64,000 bases of DNA from Cyclobacteriaceae bacterium (GTDB lineage Bacteria > Bacteroidota > Bacteroidia > Cytophagales > Cyclobacteriaceae): positions 62,001 through 126,000 of the forward strand of contig JANQOR010000004.1 in NCBI GenBank assembly GCA_028285685.1, given 5' to 3'. The notes under the pieces are model-generated. The model had not been told where the DNA came from, searched no databases, and saw only the letters and a program-made list of their open reading frames with translations. Position numbers and translations under genes: made by a program. This document shows positions 44,609-53,782 of this stretch, in pieces. Numbering within the stretch: position 1 is the first letter of the stretch; every line of letters begins with the position of its first letter.

Positions 44609-45937
44609 ATGAAGAAGTTTTTAGTGCTCGTGACTTTCCTGTTTGCTTCGATTGGTACAAATGCTCAAATCAAAGCACTTGTTGGCGGGACCCTCATCGA
44701 TGGATTTGGCAGTGATCCGATTAAGAACAGCGTTGTGTTGATCGATGGGGAACGAATTTTTGCCGTAGGACAAATTGGAGGAGTGGAGATTCCGGAGGGT
44801 GCTGAAACAATATCTACTGAAGGCATGACCGTTCTACCTGGCTTGTGGGATATGCATGTGCACTTAATGATCAATGGACACAGTGACTATGCCTATTGGG
44901 ACAAAGTTTATCCACCATTACTTGAAAGTGTAATTATGCCATCCTCAGCACATCAACTTTTGATGGCGGGGGTTACAAGTGCACGAGATCTTGGTGCTCC
45001 ACTGAAAGAGAGCTTAAGTGTACGGGATCGAATAAATAGAGGAGAAATTCCAGGACCAACTATGTACATGTCAGGTCCATTTATCCAGAAGAAACCATAT
45101 CCTGGCACTGAGGCGTTCAGGTGGGGAGTAGATGGAGAAAAAGATGCAAGAGCAAAGGTTAAGCAACTTGCGGATGCTGGGGTGGATTGTATAAAATTGA
45201 TCGATCAGGACCAAATGACCATGGAAGAACTAAGAGCGGTGGTTGATGAAGCGCATGCCAACGACCTGACCGTAGTTGCTCACGGTCACCGACCCGAAGA
45301 GATCAGAAGAGGGCTGATCGCGGGTGTCGATTGCTTTGAGCACACAGGCTTGTCCTCAGCCCCTCGATATCCCGAGGATGTGATGGAAATGCTTAGAGAA
45401 AGGACGGCTCAAATGAACAAAGGCCCATTATTCTGGACGCCGACGGTAGAAGGCCTGTACAATTACGAGTATGTGAGAGACAACCCTGAGAAACTCGATA
45501 ATGATTCCTGGCATCTTGGTCTTCCGGATACGGTTATCCAAGACATCAAAAATTCGATCAAGTTCCCGGAGCGACTTCCATACTTTCAGATCACTCCGGT
45601 GCGAAAACCCACTTTGGAAACCAAGATTAAGCAGCTTAGAGAGGCTGGGATTGTACTCTTGATTGGCACAGATAGTGGCATACCGATGAAATTTCATAGC
45701 CAATCTACCTGGAATGAGCTCGATGTCTGGGTCAATGAGTTTGGGTTTGATCCTATGTACGCGATCAGAGGAGCAACCTATTGGCCTTCAGTACTAATGG
45801 GCGTTGACCAAGATTATGGAACTATCAGTGAAGGGAAGTATGCAGATATTATCGCAGTAAAAGGAGATGTTTTACGTTACATCAGTCTACTGCAAGACGT
45901 GGATATGGTCATTAAACATGGGAAGAGGGTGAAGTAG
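44609..45937 (+). CDS. Exported amidohydrolase (imidazolonepropionase-like)
   Basis: 442 residues from ATG 44609, giving the signal peptide MKKFLVLVTFLFASIGTNAQ; the ATG at 44573 only adds residues before it. Metal-dependent amidohydrolase features: DMHVH (HxH), DCIKLID (Lys), VVAHGH and CFEHTG (His), and GTDSGIP (Asp). The N-terminal VGGTLIDGFGSDPIKNSVVLIDG and the C-terminal EGKYADIIAVKGD are the small beta-sandwich. Periplasmic members act on dipeptides or cyclic amides; the substrate is not known. Convergent with the DUF3667 gene, two bases apart. Confidence 0.9.
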   Translation: MKKFLVLVTFLFASIGTNAQIKALVGGTLIDGFGSDPIKNSVVLIDGERIFAVGQIGGVEIPEGAETISTEGMTVLPGLWDMHVHLMINGHSDYAYWDKVYPPLLESVIMPSSAHQLLMAGVTSARDLGAPLKESLSVRDRINRGEIPGPTMYMSGPFIQKKPYPGTEAFRWGVDGEKDARAKVKQLADAGVDCIKLIDQDQMTMEELRAVVDEAHANDLTVVAHGHRPEEIRRGLIAGVDCFEHTGLSSAPRYPEDVMEMLRERTAQMNKGPLFWTPTVEGLYNYEYVRDNPEKLDNDSWHLGLPDTVIQDIKNSIKFPERLPYFQITPVRKPTLETKIKQLREAGIVLLIGTDSGIPMKFHSQSTWNELDVWVNEFGFDPMYAIRGATYWPSVLMGVDQDYGTISEGKYADIIAVKGDVLRYISLLQDVDMVIKHGKRVK

Positions 45938-45939
45938 GA

Positions 45940-46917
45940 TTAGAAGAAGACGAAGGAAATCAGAACTCCCAGTACAAATGCGATCGATAGCATGATCGAA
46001 TAGGTGAATCCAACCATAAAGTAACGGATGACAGTCCAAAACCACTTTACCTTGTAGATATTCCTAAAACTAAACAGGATGTAAGCCGCACCTATTAGAA
46101 ACGTTATTGGCGCAATAATTTTGTTTCCAAGCTCCTCGGAAATTAAGATCGAAATGTAGCCCAAGCTCATCACAAAGAAGAAAAAAGAATGGATGTGGAG
46201 TGAATGAACCAGGTGTTTGATGTACAGTCCTTTTCGCCAAAAAAAGATCTTGAGAATGAAAGCGTAAATTGGCAAGACAAAAAACATTACGATTGGTATT
46301 TGTCTCAACAGATATCCCACGAGACTGGCTGACGATTCATGGTTAATCTTCACAAGCTGTTTCGTTGCGATTCGCTCCACAAATGGAAGATGATTAAGTT
46401 TCAGTGAGTCCATGATTTCTGAAGGTGACAGTACATTTTCCTGATTCATTTTGTCAATCATCATAAAGTAATGATCGGAAACAGGCCAACTTTCCTCGTC
46501 ATGTAGCGAATCCGGAAGATGATACAAGCTATCAAATTGAGCCTCGGTGAGTTCTTCAGAATTAGAGTTGACGACAAAACTCCTCCCTTTGGTTTCACTT
46601 GGATCAACAACCAGCGAGAAAAAGAAGAAATGAAAGATGCTAATTACCAGATACCAGCGAATTGGGTGCGCGTACATCACGCGCATCCCCTTGTTAAATG
46701 AGTCTGTTATTTTTCCAGGTCGGAAGAGAAATGGTTTGAATGTACGTCCGAAACGGGAATCCAGTGAAAAAAAACTGGACATAAATTCTCTTAAGAGTAG
46801 CCCTATTCCGATTTCATTGTCTGTGTTTTCCTGACCACAGTTGGAGCAGTAGTTGTGACTCTCATGGAGGTTCTGACCACAGTTGAGGCATTTACTGTGC
46901 TTCCTTCTTTTTTTCAC
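45940..46917 (-). CDS. DUF3667-like membrane protein with N-terminal zinc ribbon
   Basis: 325 residues. A zinc ribbon with Cys10, Cys13, Cys24 and Cys27 (KCLNCGQNLHESHNYCSNCG) is followed by LLREFMSSFFSLDSRFGRTFKPFLFRPGK, which is characteristic of DUF3667, and then about five membrane helices (first near 90-110, others from 205). Function unknown; such proteins are widespread in Bacteroidota. Its start overlaps the end of the small membrane protein gene by 26 bases, so the two are coupled. Confidence 0.8.
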   Translation of the reverse strand: MKKRRKHSKCLNCGQNLHESHNYCSNCGQENTDNEIGIGLLLREFMSSFFSLDSRFGRTFKPFLFRPGKITDSFNKGMRVMYAHPIRWYLVISIFHFFFFSLVVDPSETKGRSFVVNSNSEELTEAQFDSLYHLPDSLHDEESWPVSDHYFMMIDKMNQENVLSPSEIMDSLKLNHLPFVERIATKQLVKINHESSASLVGYLLRQIPIVMFFVLPIYAFILKIFFWRKGLYIKHLVHSLHIHSFFFFVMSLGYISILISEELGNKIIAPITFLIGAAYILFSFRNIYKVKWFWTVIRYFMVGFTYSIMLSIAFVLGVLISFVFF

Positions 46918-47080
46918 CTGGTTTGAATTTGTTAAGTAGAAAGGCCACTAACCACATTCCTAAAGCAATAAAAGTATAAAATTTTTCATTTTCATTGGAC
47001 CTCAGCGAGAAGAAGAAAAACACGAATGCCAAAATGGTAAATGACCAAATAAGAGCAGAGAATATTTTTGACGAGTACAT
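46892..47080 (-). CDS. Small two-helix membrane protein
   Basis: 62 residues: helix 1 IFSALIWSFTILAFVFFFFSL, loop RSNENEKF, helix 2 YTFIALGMWLVAFLLNKF, and a positively charged tail. It overlaps the DUF3667 gene by 26 bases in a different frame. No family recognised. The overlap and orientation support it as real and part of the same transcript, but its small size keeps confidence moderate. Confidence 0.6.
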   Translation of the reverse strand: MYSSKIFSALIWSFTILAFVFFFFSLRSNENEKFYTFIALGMWLVAFLLNKFKPGEKKKEAQ

Positions 47081-47174
47081 TAATTTGGAAGTTCAAAAAG
47101 TATCTACAAATAAAGACCAGTGTCGAACTTTTTTGTTCATTGGGTATAAAAATATTGATTGTGCAACTCCCTGG

Positions 47175-48509
47175 TTAAGTAGCTTCCTGCACCTTCAAAC
47201 TTGTCCCTTCGTCTGAGACTACCTCCACGTCAACGTTTTGCCCAATGTAATTCCCACGGGTATATGCATCGTAGACAACACCTTCTATCTCAATTTTTCC
47301 ACTTGGCCTAAGAACGGTATATGATTTCCCTTTTTTTCCAACCATAGACTCAGCAATGGGCTTGGAGGTAAAGCCTTCGTCAGCATCTTGTGTCTCTTGC
47401 AGAGCTATTCGCTTGAAAAATCGGCTGTCAGCCATTTTTGTCCCACCCACGAAAAACAACACAGTAGCCATTAACAGGCCAGCGGAGACAGTAGCCACGG
47501 ATATGATTATTTGATCGCCTCCAACAAAAGAAAAATCAAAGAAGTCATTGTTTAACATTACAAGCATCAAGGACCCTAACGTAAGTACCAAGCCAAGGAC
47601 TCCTGCCACTCCAAATCCAGGTATCACAAAAACTTCGATCACGATAAGAACAATGCCAAGAACAAACATGACAATTTCCCAATTCGCAGCGAGCCCGTTT
47701 AGATAATTTGGAATGAAGTAGAGAAGGATTGCAATAACGGAGGCAAGGATTGGAAATCCAACACCGGGAGTTTGTAGCTCAAAATAAATACCCCCTATGA
47801 TAATCATGATCAGAATCCCACTAACAAACGGATTCAAAAAAAGTGAGATGATCTTTTCAGAGGAACCCAGTTCAAATACCTCAACCTCATAGTTCTCTAC
47901 TCCTGACCTCATCATGATGTCATCAATGTTTTTGACTTCCGCCTCACAAAAGCCATTTTTGATGGCCTCAGACACAGACAGCGTAAGAACTTTTCCCTCA
48001 GTAGCAATGCTGTCGAGTTCTATATCTTCATCTACCATTGCCTCAGCCATGGTCGGGTTCCGTCCTTTTGCTTCAGCTGTAGACCTCATAATAGAACGCA
48101 TGTACGATTGGTACTTGTCAGGTGCCGCACTTCCATCTTGAACCACCACAGTGGCAGCGCCAATACTTGAGCCACTAGTCATATAAATGCTGTCGCAGGC
48201 GATGGAGATCAGGGCTCCAGCCGACGCTGCATCCCTGTTGATGAATGCGTAGATGGGGATGTCCAGGTCTAATATTCTAGTACGAATATCATCCGCATCT
48301 GTAAGTACCCCGCCATACGTGTCCAGTTCAAGAATGATATAATCTGCTTCAATTTCCCTGGCTCTTTCCAACCCCAGCTCAGAATATCGATTTGTTCGAG
48401 GGTCAATCTCTGCCTGAATTTTGAGATGCAGCACCATGGGTATTTCACTTTCCTGTCCGACAGCGAGAAATGAAAAAAACAGTACCGGTAGCAAGAGGGA
48501 GTTTCTCAT
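47175..48509 (-). CDS. NfeD-type membrane serine protease
   Basis: 444 residues. Signal peptide (MRNSLLLPVLFFSFLAVGQ), then a ClpP-like domain with LDTYGGVLTDADDI and the nucleophile Ser96 in DAASAGAL, and Lys132 (DKYQSYM) matching the Ser-Lys dyad of the NfeD (1510-N) family. Four membrane helices (around 230-350) and a C-terminal OB-fold (GKKGKSYTVLRPSGKIEIEG) follow. Such proteases act together with stomatin-like proteins in membrane quality control; no stomatin gene is in this window. Confidence 0.9.
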   Translation of the reverse strand: MRNSLLLPVLFFSFLAVGQESEIPMVLHLKIQAEIDPRTNRYSELGLERAREIEADYIILELDTYGGVLTDADDIRTRILDLDIPIYAFINRDAASAGALISIACDSIYMTSGSSIGAATVVVQDGSAAPDKYQSYMRSIMRSTAEAKGRNPTMAEAMVDEDIELDSIATEGKVLTLSVSEAIKNGFCEAEVKNIDDIMMRSGVENYEVEVFELGSSEKIISLFLNPFVSGILIMIIIGGIYFELQTPGVGFPILASVIAILLYFIPNYLNGLAANWEIVMFVLGIVLIVIEVFVIPGFGVAGVLGLVLTLGSLMLVMLNNDFFDFSFVGGDQIIISVATVSAGLLMATVLFFVGGTKMADSRFFKRIALQETQDADEGFTSKPIAESMVGKKGKSYTVLRPSGKIEIEGVVYDAYTRGNYIGQNVDVEVVSDEGTSLKVQEAT

Positions 48510-48612
48510 GTTTGTGCGCTAATATTGATCATAACAAGCAAATTGAATGATACATTCAATCAGGAATTAAAGTTATCTTAATTTCTACGCACTGAAAATA
48601 GTTGGTTTAACA

Positions 48613-49248
48613 ATGACATATTCTGTATTGTTTCAAAAACGGTTCACGGGCGTCGTTTGGAATTCTTTGGTCTCAAATGATGGCAGTTGTCTAGTGTTGG
48701 ATGTTCGTGACGAAGATACAAAAGCTGTAGAGTACTTTCACCTCAACCTGGAGAACTTGGATCTGTTTTGGATTAAAAACGAGTCTGCTACCTGGTGGTC
48801 GGCAATGGAGGCTTACGATGATCAATTGTTTCTATCCGAATACGGGAATAAGAATGATCCCAACATAAAGAAATTTTATCGAATGGAGAATGGACACCGA
48901 AAGGAGATATCTGCCAGGGAAGTGCCTCGTTCTGATGCTGGTATCACTATTCCTTTCGTTTACGAACCAGGATCAGACTATTTTAAAACAGTGGTTGATT
49001 TTCTGGGTTTGGAGCTGCCATGCGCATGTGAATACCTGGAATTTGAGAAAAAAATCATATTGTGCTACTATCTTCGTTCTGGTAAAGAGTTCGAACGTTA
49101 CCTACTGGTTTTGGAAGACGGGAAAAAGGTGTCTAAGGAGCTCCTAGATACCCGAATGAAAGGATTCGCTTCTGGCTCTTTTTTTGTTTTGAATGGCATG
49201 TTGATTTTTATTAAGAACAGAAATGAAATTTTTGTTTGCACTATTTAA
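48613..49248 (+). CDS. DUF4905-like protein of unknown function
   Basis: 211 residues, no signal peptide, no membrane helix. The opening SVLFQKRFTGVVWNSLVSND, LVLDVRDEDTKAVEYFHLNL and IFVCTI at the end suggest a beta-rich, propeller-like fold; I believe this matches DUF4905 of Bacteroidota but am not certain. Its last 26 bases overlap the start of the LysM protein gene, so the two are probably co-transcribed with TIGR02757. Confidence 0.6.
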   Translation: MTYSVLFQKRFTGVVWNSLVSNDGSCLVLDVRDEDTKAVEYFHLNLENLDLFWIKNESATWWSAMEAYDDQLFLSEYGNKNDPNIKKFYRMENGHRKEISAREVPRSDAGITIPFVYEPGSDYFKTVVDFLGLELPCACEYLEFEKKIILCYYLRSGKEFERYLLVLEDGKKVSKELLDTRMKGFASGSFFVLNGMLIFIKNRNEIFVCTI

Positions 49249-50215
49249 TTTGATTTCACTTACAGCTCTGTCTGCTGAATTTGTCTTTGATTCACTGCGA
49301 TCTGAAACCGAGGAAGGCTTGTTGTTTGTGATTCACGAAGTAGAGGAAGAAGAGACACTATACTCATTGGCAAGGAGATATAAGAGTTCAGTTCCTGCAA
49401 TTATCAAGTACAATGAAATAGTAGAGAACAGAATTGACATTGGTCAGGTAATACGCATACTGTATGATGAAGTAAGTACTGAAACGGATGTTTCAATCGA
49501 AACCCCGGAGGGATTCCATTTGGTCGAGCAGGGGGAGACGCTATATAGCATTTCTAGGGCTTACGACATAAGGATACGGGATCTTCGTAGATTAAACCAA
49601 CTAAAGTCCAATGATATCTCTCCCGGAGAATACTTACGTGTGGTGGATGTAGATAGTGTCGATCTGGTTCCTATAGAAATTACTACGAGAGAGGATTCAT
49701 TGAAGGCTATCTATGGAATTGAAGTTCCGGAAGGTTTTGAACCCTATGTGGTTCAAACTGCTGAGACGTTGAATTCTATTGCCAGAAAGCGAAGAATTAG
49801 CGTAGCTGATATAAAGGAATGGAACAATTTGGAATCAGACTATATAAGAATTGGACAAACCCTGCTGGTGCGTACACTTGCTGATTCACTGGGGATGATG
49901 AGCGATAGCACCACTTTAGTTACCAGATTGAATGAAGATGGTTTTGAGAAAGTATATGAAGAAGGTATTGCGGGCATAATTTCTGATATTTCTACAAGCA
50001 AGTATCTGGCACTCCATCGATCCATGCCTATAGGTACCGAATTAGAGGTCAGGAATTTGATGAACAATTTTGTGGTTCACGTGAAGGTGGTGGGAAGGCT
50101 ACCCGACACGGGAATCAATAGAAATGTACTTCTGAGATTGTCTAAGCCTGCATTTGAGCAATTGGGGATTTTGGACCCAAAATCACGTGTGGAAGTTTCC
50201 CATTTCAAAAAGTGA
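49223..50215 (+). CDS. Triple-LysM protein with C-terminal RlpA-like double-psi beta-barrel domain
   Basis: 330 residues with an N-terminal signal peptide (MKFLFALFNLISLTALSA). Three LysM repeats are visible: EEETLYSLARRYKSSVPAIIKYNEI, EQGETLYSISRAYDIRIRDLRRLNQL and QTAETLNSIARKRRISVADIKEWNNL (near 38, 97 and 175). The C-terminal ~90 residues (LALHRSMPIGTELEVRNL ... VVGRLPDTGINRNVLLRLS) resemble the double-psi beta-barrel of RlpA. Probably binds or cleaves peptidoglycan; the RlpA catalytic Asp/His set was not confirmed. Overlaps the next gene by four bases. Confidence 0.8.
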   Translation: MKFLFALFNLISLTALSAEFVFDSLRSETEEGLLFVIHEVEEEETLYSLARRYKSSVPAIIKYNEIVENRIDIGQVIRILYDEVSTETDVSIETPEGFHLVEQGETLYSISRAYDIRIRDLRRLNQLKSNDISPGEYLRVVDVDSVDLVPIEITTREDSLKAIYGIEVPEGFEPYVVQTAETLNSIARKRRISVADIKEWNNLESDYIRIGQTLLVRTLADSLGMMSDSTTLVTRLNEDGFEKVYEEGIAGIISDISTSKYLALHRSMPIGTELEVRNLMNNFVVHVKVVGRLPDTGINRNVLLRLSKPAFEQLGILDPKSRVEVSHFKK

Positions 50216-50982
50216 GTCGAGAAGAGCTAAAAGACTTTCTTGATCTTAAAGTCTCGGAATACAATAATCAAGATTTTATCGCTAAAGATCCTATTAGTAT
50301 ACCACATCTATTTGATAAAAAGCAGGATATTGAAATTGCAGCTTTCATAGCAGCGGTCTTTGCCTGGGGTCAAAGAAAAACGATCATAAATAAATCCAAG
50401 GAGTTTTTTCAACTAATGGACAATGATCCGCATTCATTTGTTTTAAACCATTCTGATGGCGATTTAAGACCTTTTCTGGATTTTAAGCATCGTACCTTTA
50501 ATTCTACCGATGCGCTTTATTTCATTCATTTTCTTAGATGGTTTTACTCGCAACATGATTCATTGGAGTGGGCTTTTTACAATTCGATAGGATCTGACGA
50601 CTCCATCGAAAAAGGACTGATTGGATTTTTCAAGACATTCTTTTCGCTGCCTGATTTTCCTGAAAGAACAAGAAAGCACATTCCGACTCCCGAACGGAAA
50701 TCTGCATGCAAAAGGATCAATATGTTCCTTCGGTGGATGGTGAGGACAGACGACAAGGGCGTTGATTTCGGACTTTGGACTAGAATTAAGCCTACTCAAT
50801 TGGTCTGTCCCTGCGACCTTCACGTAGATCGTGTTGCCAGAAAGTTGGGGCTCATCCAGCGAAAACAGACCGATTGGTTCACGGCCCTAGAACTTACAAA
50901 TGAGTTAAGAAAGCTTGACAGGAATGATCCAGTCAAGTACGATTTTGCTCTGTTTGGATTGGGAGTAGTTGAAAAGTTTTAA
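50212..50982 (+). CDS. TIGR02757/DUF2400 family protein
   Basis: 256 residues. Recognisable by IAAFIAAVFAWGQRKTIINKS, the DPHSFVLNH region, FLRWMVRTDDKGVDFGLW and PCDLHVDRVARKLGL. The helical fold and the last block resemble a helix-hairpin-helix DNA glycosylase-like protein; function is unknown. GTG start at 50212 overlaps the LysM gene stop by four bases; no better ATG exists. The end overlaps the convergent pyrE gene by four bases. Confidence 0.85.
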   Translation: MSREELKDFLDLKVSEYNNQDFIAKDPISIPHLFDKKQDIEIAAFIAAVFAWGQRKTIINKSKEFFQLMDNDPHSFVLNHSDGDLRPFLDFKHRTFNSTDALYFIHFLRWFYSQHDSLEWAFYNSIGSDDSIEKGLIGFFKTFFSLPDFPERTRKHIPTPERKSACKRINMFLRWMVRTDDKGVDFGLWTRIKPTQLVCPCDLHVDRVARKLGLIQRKQTDWFTALELTNELRKLDRNDPVKYDFALFGLGVVEKF

Positions 50983-51626
50983 CCCCAGCTTCCGGGATTC
51001 ATCCGCCATTCCTTCAGGGTTTTTAGAATGTCGTTCTCAAACATTCTCTCATCCTGGGCAAAATCCAAAAGATGATGATAGTCGCTTAGCACAACTAGGT
51101 CGATTTTGTGTTTTTTGAAGTTCTCCTCAGCGACTGGAAATCCGTAAGTAAATATTGCTGCCATTCCAACTACTTCTGCGTCCGCTTCTCGTAATGCCTG
51201 GGCAGCTGCCAGAGAGCTTCCACCTGTCGAAACCAAATCCTCAACCAAAACGACCTTTTGGCCTTTTTCAAGTTTACCCTCAATTAGATTCTGAAGACCA
51301 TGTCCTTTTGATTTTGATCGAACATAGAGAAAGGGAAGGTCAAGCTCGTCTGCAACAAGCGTACCCTGCGGGATACCAGCAGTAGCTACACCCGCGATTG
51401 CATCAATACCACTGAAGGAATTTGAGATCGCTAGAGCAAGTGCGGTCTTAATTTTGGACCTTACTGCCGGCTGCGAAAGGCTCAAACGATTATCACAATA
51501 TATCGGAGATTTCCAGCCTGATGCCCAGGTAAAGGGACTCTTCGGACTTAGTTTGATTGCTTCGATTGTAAGAAGATCACGGGCAACTTCAGCGGCAAGT
51601 TGCGGATTGTAGATTTTAATGCTCAT
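50979..51626 (-). CDS. pyrE: Orotate phosphoribosyltransferase
   Basis: 215 residues, joins orotate and PRPP to give OMP in pyrimidine synthesis. The PRPP loop is VVLVEDLVSTGGSS, with FTWASGWKSPIYCDNRLSL near the start. The start at 51626 (MSIKIYNPQLAAE) is preferred over 51635 since it matches the usual short N-terminus. Transcribed alone and divergent from the Nudix gene at 51751. Confidence 0.95.
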   Translation of the reverse strand: MSIKIYNPQLAAEVARDLLTIEAIKLSPKSPFTWASGWKSPIYCDNRLSLSQPAVRSKIKTALALAISNSFSGIDAIAGVATAGIPQGTLVADELDLPFLYVRSKSKGHGLQNLIEGKLEKGQKVVLVEDLVSTGGSSLAAAQALREADAEVVGMAAIFTYGFPVAEENFKKHKIDLVVLSDYHHLLDFAQDERMFENDILKTLKEWRMNPGSWG

Positions 51627-51750
51627 GAGCCGCAAAGAAAAAAATTATTATGTCAAATTACCTATTCATAAAACTAATTCTCACATAGTTTGGTTAGCAC
51701 TTGTTTCGTTTTACAATTATGTTTTTAATTGTATCCTCGATAGCCATTCG

Positions 51751-52425
51751 ATGAAGATTTTTATCAACGACATTCCCGTCTACATTCTTTCGGAAAAAAA
51801 GATAAATCACAAACGTGTTTATGGGTTAATTGTAAGAGAGTTTGAGACAATTGTTCCTGAGGTGCTTGTAGATGATGTACTAATTATGAACGCATCTTTC
51901 GAGCAGGTAGATAATCTCTTGAAATTGATGACAGACAAAAAATTGAAGAAAGTACATTCAATTTTTATTTCATCGCGAGCAAAAAGCAAATTAACGGATT
52001 ACCTCAAAAGTAAATTCAAAGTGGTGATGGCGGCTGGAGGTGTTGTTGAGAAGGATGGCGAATTTCTGCTTATCTACCGCAAGAAGAAATGGGATTTACC
52101 CAAAGGAAAATTGGATTCTGGTGAGTCAATTGAGGCATGTGCAGTCAGAGAGGTTGAGGAGGAGACAGGAGTGAAAGTGAATTTAGGCCGGGAGATAACA
52201 GCTGTTTGGCATACCTACATCAGCAACAAAAAGTACATACTAAAAAAGACGTATTGGTATGCTATGGAAAGTGTGGATGATTCACATATGAAACCGCAAA
52301 AGAAAGAGGGCATAAAAAGAGCTGAATGGATGGATCTGGAGTTGGTTCGGAATTCACTTCATGATTCTTACCGGTCGATTCGCCATGTGATGCAAGAATA
52401 CATTAGGATGATGGAAAAGGTGTGA
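51751..52425 (+). CDS. Nudix hydrolase with N-terminal extension
   Basis: 224 residues from ATG 51751 (MKIFINDIPVYIL); the frame extends upstream to 51619 but that part is AT-rich and overlaps the pyrE start. Nudix box: GKLDSGESIEACAVREVEEETGVKV (Gx5Ex7REUxEExGU). The first ~90 residues are a separate small alpha/beta domain ending VVMAAGGVVEKD. Likely hydrolyses a nucleoside-diphosphate-linked compound; the substrate is unknown. Convergent with coaD. Confidence 0.85.
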   Translation: MKIFINDIPVYILSEKKINHKRVYGLIVREFETIVPEVLVDDVLIMNASFEQVDNLLKLMTDKKLKKVHSIFISSRAKSKLTDYLKSKFKVVMAAGGVVEKDGEFLLIYRKKKWDLPKGKLDSGESIEACAVREVEEETGVKVNLGREITAVWHTYISNKKYILKKTYWYAMESVDDSHMKPQKKEGIKRAEWMDLELVRNSLHDSYRSIRHVMQEYIRMMEKV

Positions 52426-52430
52426 AGGTT

Positions 52431-52883
52431 TTAAATTTGGTAAGGCAGGAATGATGAAACTTCTCCACCGTACCTGTGCACCTCACGAATAATACTCGAA
52501 CTGATCTGGGCTAACTCGGGTGAAGTAATCAAGAAGACTGTCTCAAGGCCTTGGTTGATCGTTTTGTTCACTTGTGAAATGCTGTTTTCGTATTCAAAAT
52601 CCGTAGTATTTCGCAGACCTCTAACCAAAAATTCTGCACCCAATTTTTTTGCCAATTCTGCCGTTAATTCGTCGTAAACAATGACTTCAACACGATCATC
52701 TTCTGCAAACAAATTGTCGATTTTAGCTACCAGCCAGTCAATCTCAAAGTATCGTTTGTTTTTCTGAGCATTGTGTCCAATTGCAATGACCACTTTATCA
52801 AAGAGCTGAAGACTTCTTACCACTATGTCGTGGTGTCCCTTAGTGAAAGGATCAAAGGAGCCAGGAAAAATGGCAGTTTTCAT
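52431..52883 (-). CDS. coaD: Phosphopantetheine adenylyltransferase
   Basis: 150 residues, penultimate step of coenzyme A synthesis. Nucleotidyltransferase motif FPGSFDPFTKGHHDI (TxGH) and the C-terminal ISSSIIREV (ISSTxxR-like) are diagnostic; AIGHNAQKNKRYF and RGLRNTTDFEYE are family blocks. The start overlaps the DUF3822 stop by one base, so these are co-transcribed. Confidence 0.96.
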   Translation of the reverse strand: MKTAIFPGSFDPFTKGHHDIVVRSLQLFDKVVIAIGHNAQKNKRYFEIDWLVAKIDNLFAEDDRVEVIVYDELTAELAKKLGAEFLVRGLRNTTDFEYENSISQVNKTINQGLETVFLITSPELAQISSSIIREVHRYGGEVSSFLPYQI

Positions 52884-53776
52884 TACTCACAAATATAGGC
52901 GCTCATCACATCAAAGTACTGATGATCATTTACTTCATCGAACTTATAGCCGAACTTTAGAAAGGAGGGTTTTGAACCGAGAGAGATATTTCTAATGTAC
53001 TTTTTTAGTAGGGCTATTTCCTCGGAATTTTGCTTAGTAAATCCCCAAAATTGAACAGGATTTTTCTTTGGATCCATTCCAATTTCCTTGAAGACCAACA
53101 TAATGTATTTCAGGTAGTCTTCTTTTTTGCGAGCTGCATACTGATTGTAGAATATCAATTTTCCTTCCTCACAGACGATCTGATGTAGAATTCCCCGATC
53201 TACAAAACAAAACAAAGCTTTTTCGTGTGAATGGTCATTATGCTTCAAGAATCCCTCGATTAGCGCACTACCTTGATGGATAATATGTATCGCTTTTCTT
53301 TTGTAGACGGATTCCATCCATTTACAAAGCTTTATCTCGGTGGCAAAGATGTTGACTAGCCCCGCACTGATTTGCTTATAATAGCTTACGTCCTCAAATG
53401 ACGCCTTGATCTCACTGTTGACCGACAAATAATCTATAGCAGAATCGGCAACAAACATTTTTGTTGGTACTAGTGAGAATTTATGAGTCTTGAGACAGAG
53501 CTTCACACCTTTCCAGAAACCCGCGGTCAGGTATTCATGGTTGTCCAGTATATCTTTTATTAGTCGCAGTCGTCCGTTTACGGTTTTTATTCCCTCCAGA
53601 CGATAGTCTTCCAGACCCATCACCTGGTTGTCTTGCGTGTCAGTAACTGCTATTTGAAAGTCGCGAATACCTACCTGTAGCGTGAGCGAGTAATCCTCTA
53701 ATTCATCAATACTGAATTTTTCGTCCTTTACACGCTTTACCAGCTTATACGTGGATGTGTCCGTGGCGGTACTCAA
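52883..53776 (-). CDS. DUF3822 family protein
   Basis: 297 residues. Matches the DUF3822 pattern (FSIDELEDYSLTLQVGIRDFQIAV, GFWKGVKLCLKTHKFSLVP, HQGSALIEGFL) and has an actin-like/ATPase look (split beta-alpha layers), as in other families that accompany coaD in Bacteroidota. Function unknown. Co-transcribed with coaD, one-base overlap, and with the pilin-like protein gene 6 bases upstream. Confidence 0.8.
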   Translation of the reverse strand: MSTATDTSTYKLVKRVKDEKFSIDELEDYSLTLQVGIRDFQIAVTDTQDNQVMGLEDYRLEGIKTVNGRLRLIKDILDNHEYLTAGFWKGVKLCLKTHKFSLVPTKMFVADSAIDYLSVNSEIKASFEDVSYYKQISAGLVNIFATEIKLCKWMESVYKRKAIHIIHQGSALIEGFLKHNDHSHEKALFCFVDRGILHQIVCEEGKLIFYNQYAARKKEDYLKYIMLVFKEIGMDPKKNPVQFWGFTKQNSEEIALLKKYIRNISLGSKPSFLKFGYKFDEVNDHQYFDVMSAYICE

Positions 53777-53782
53777 ATTGTT

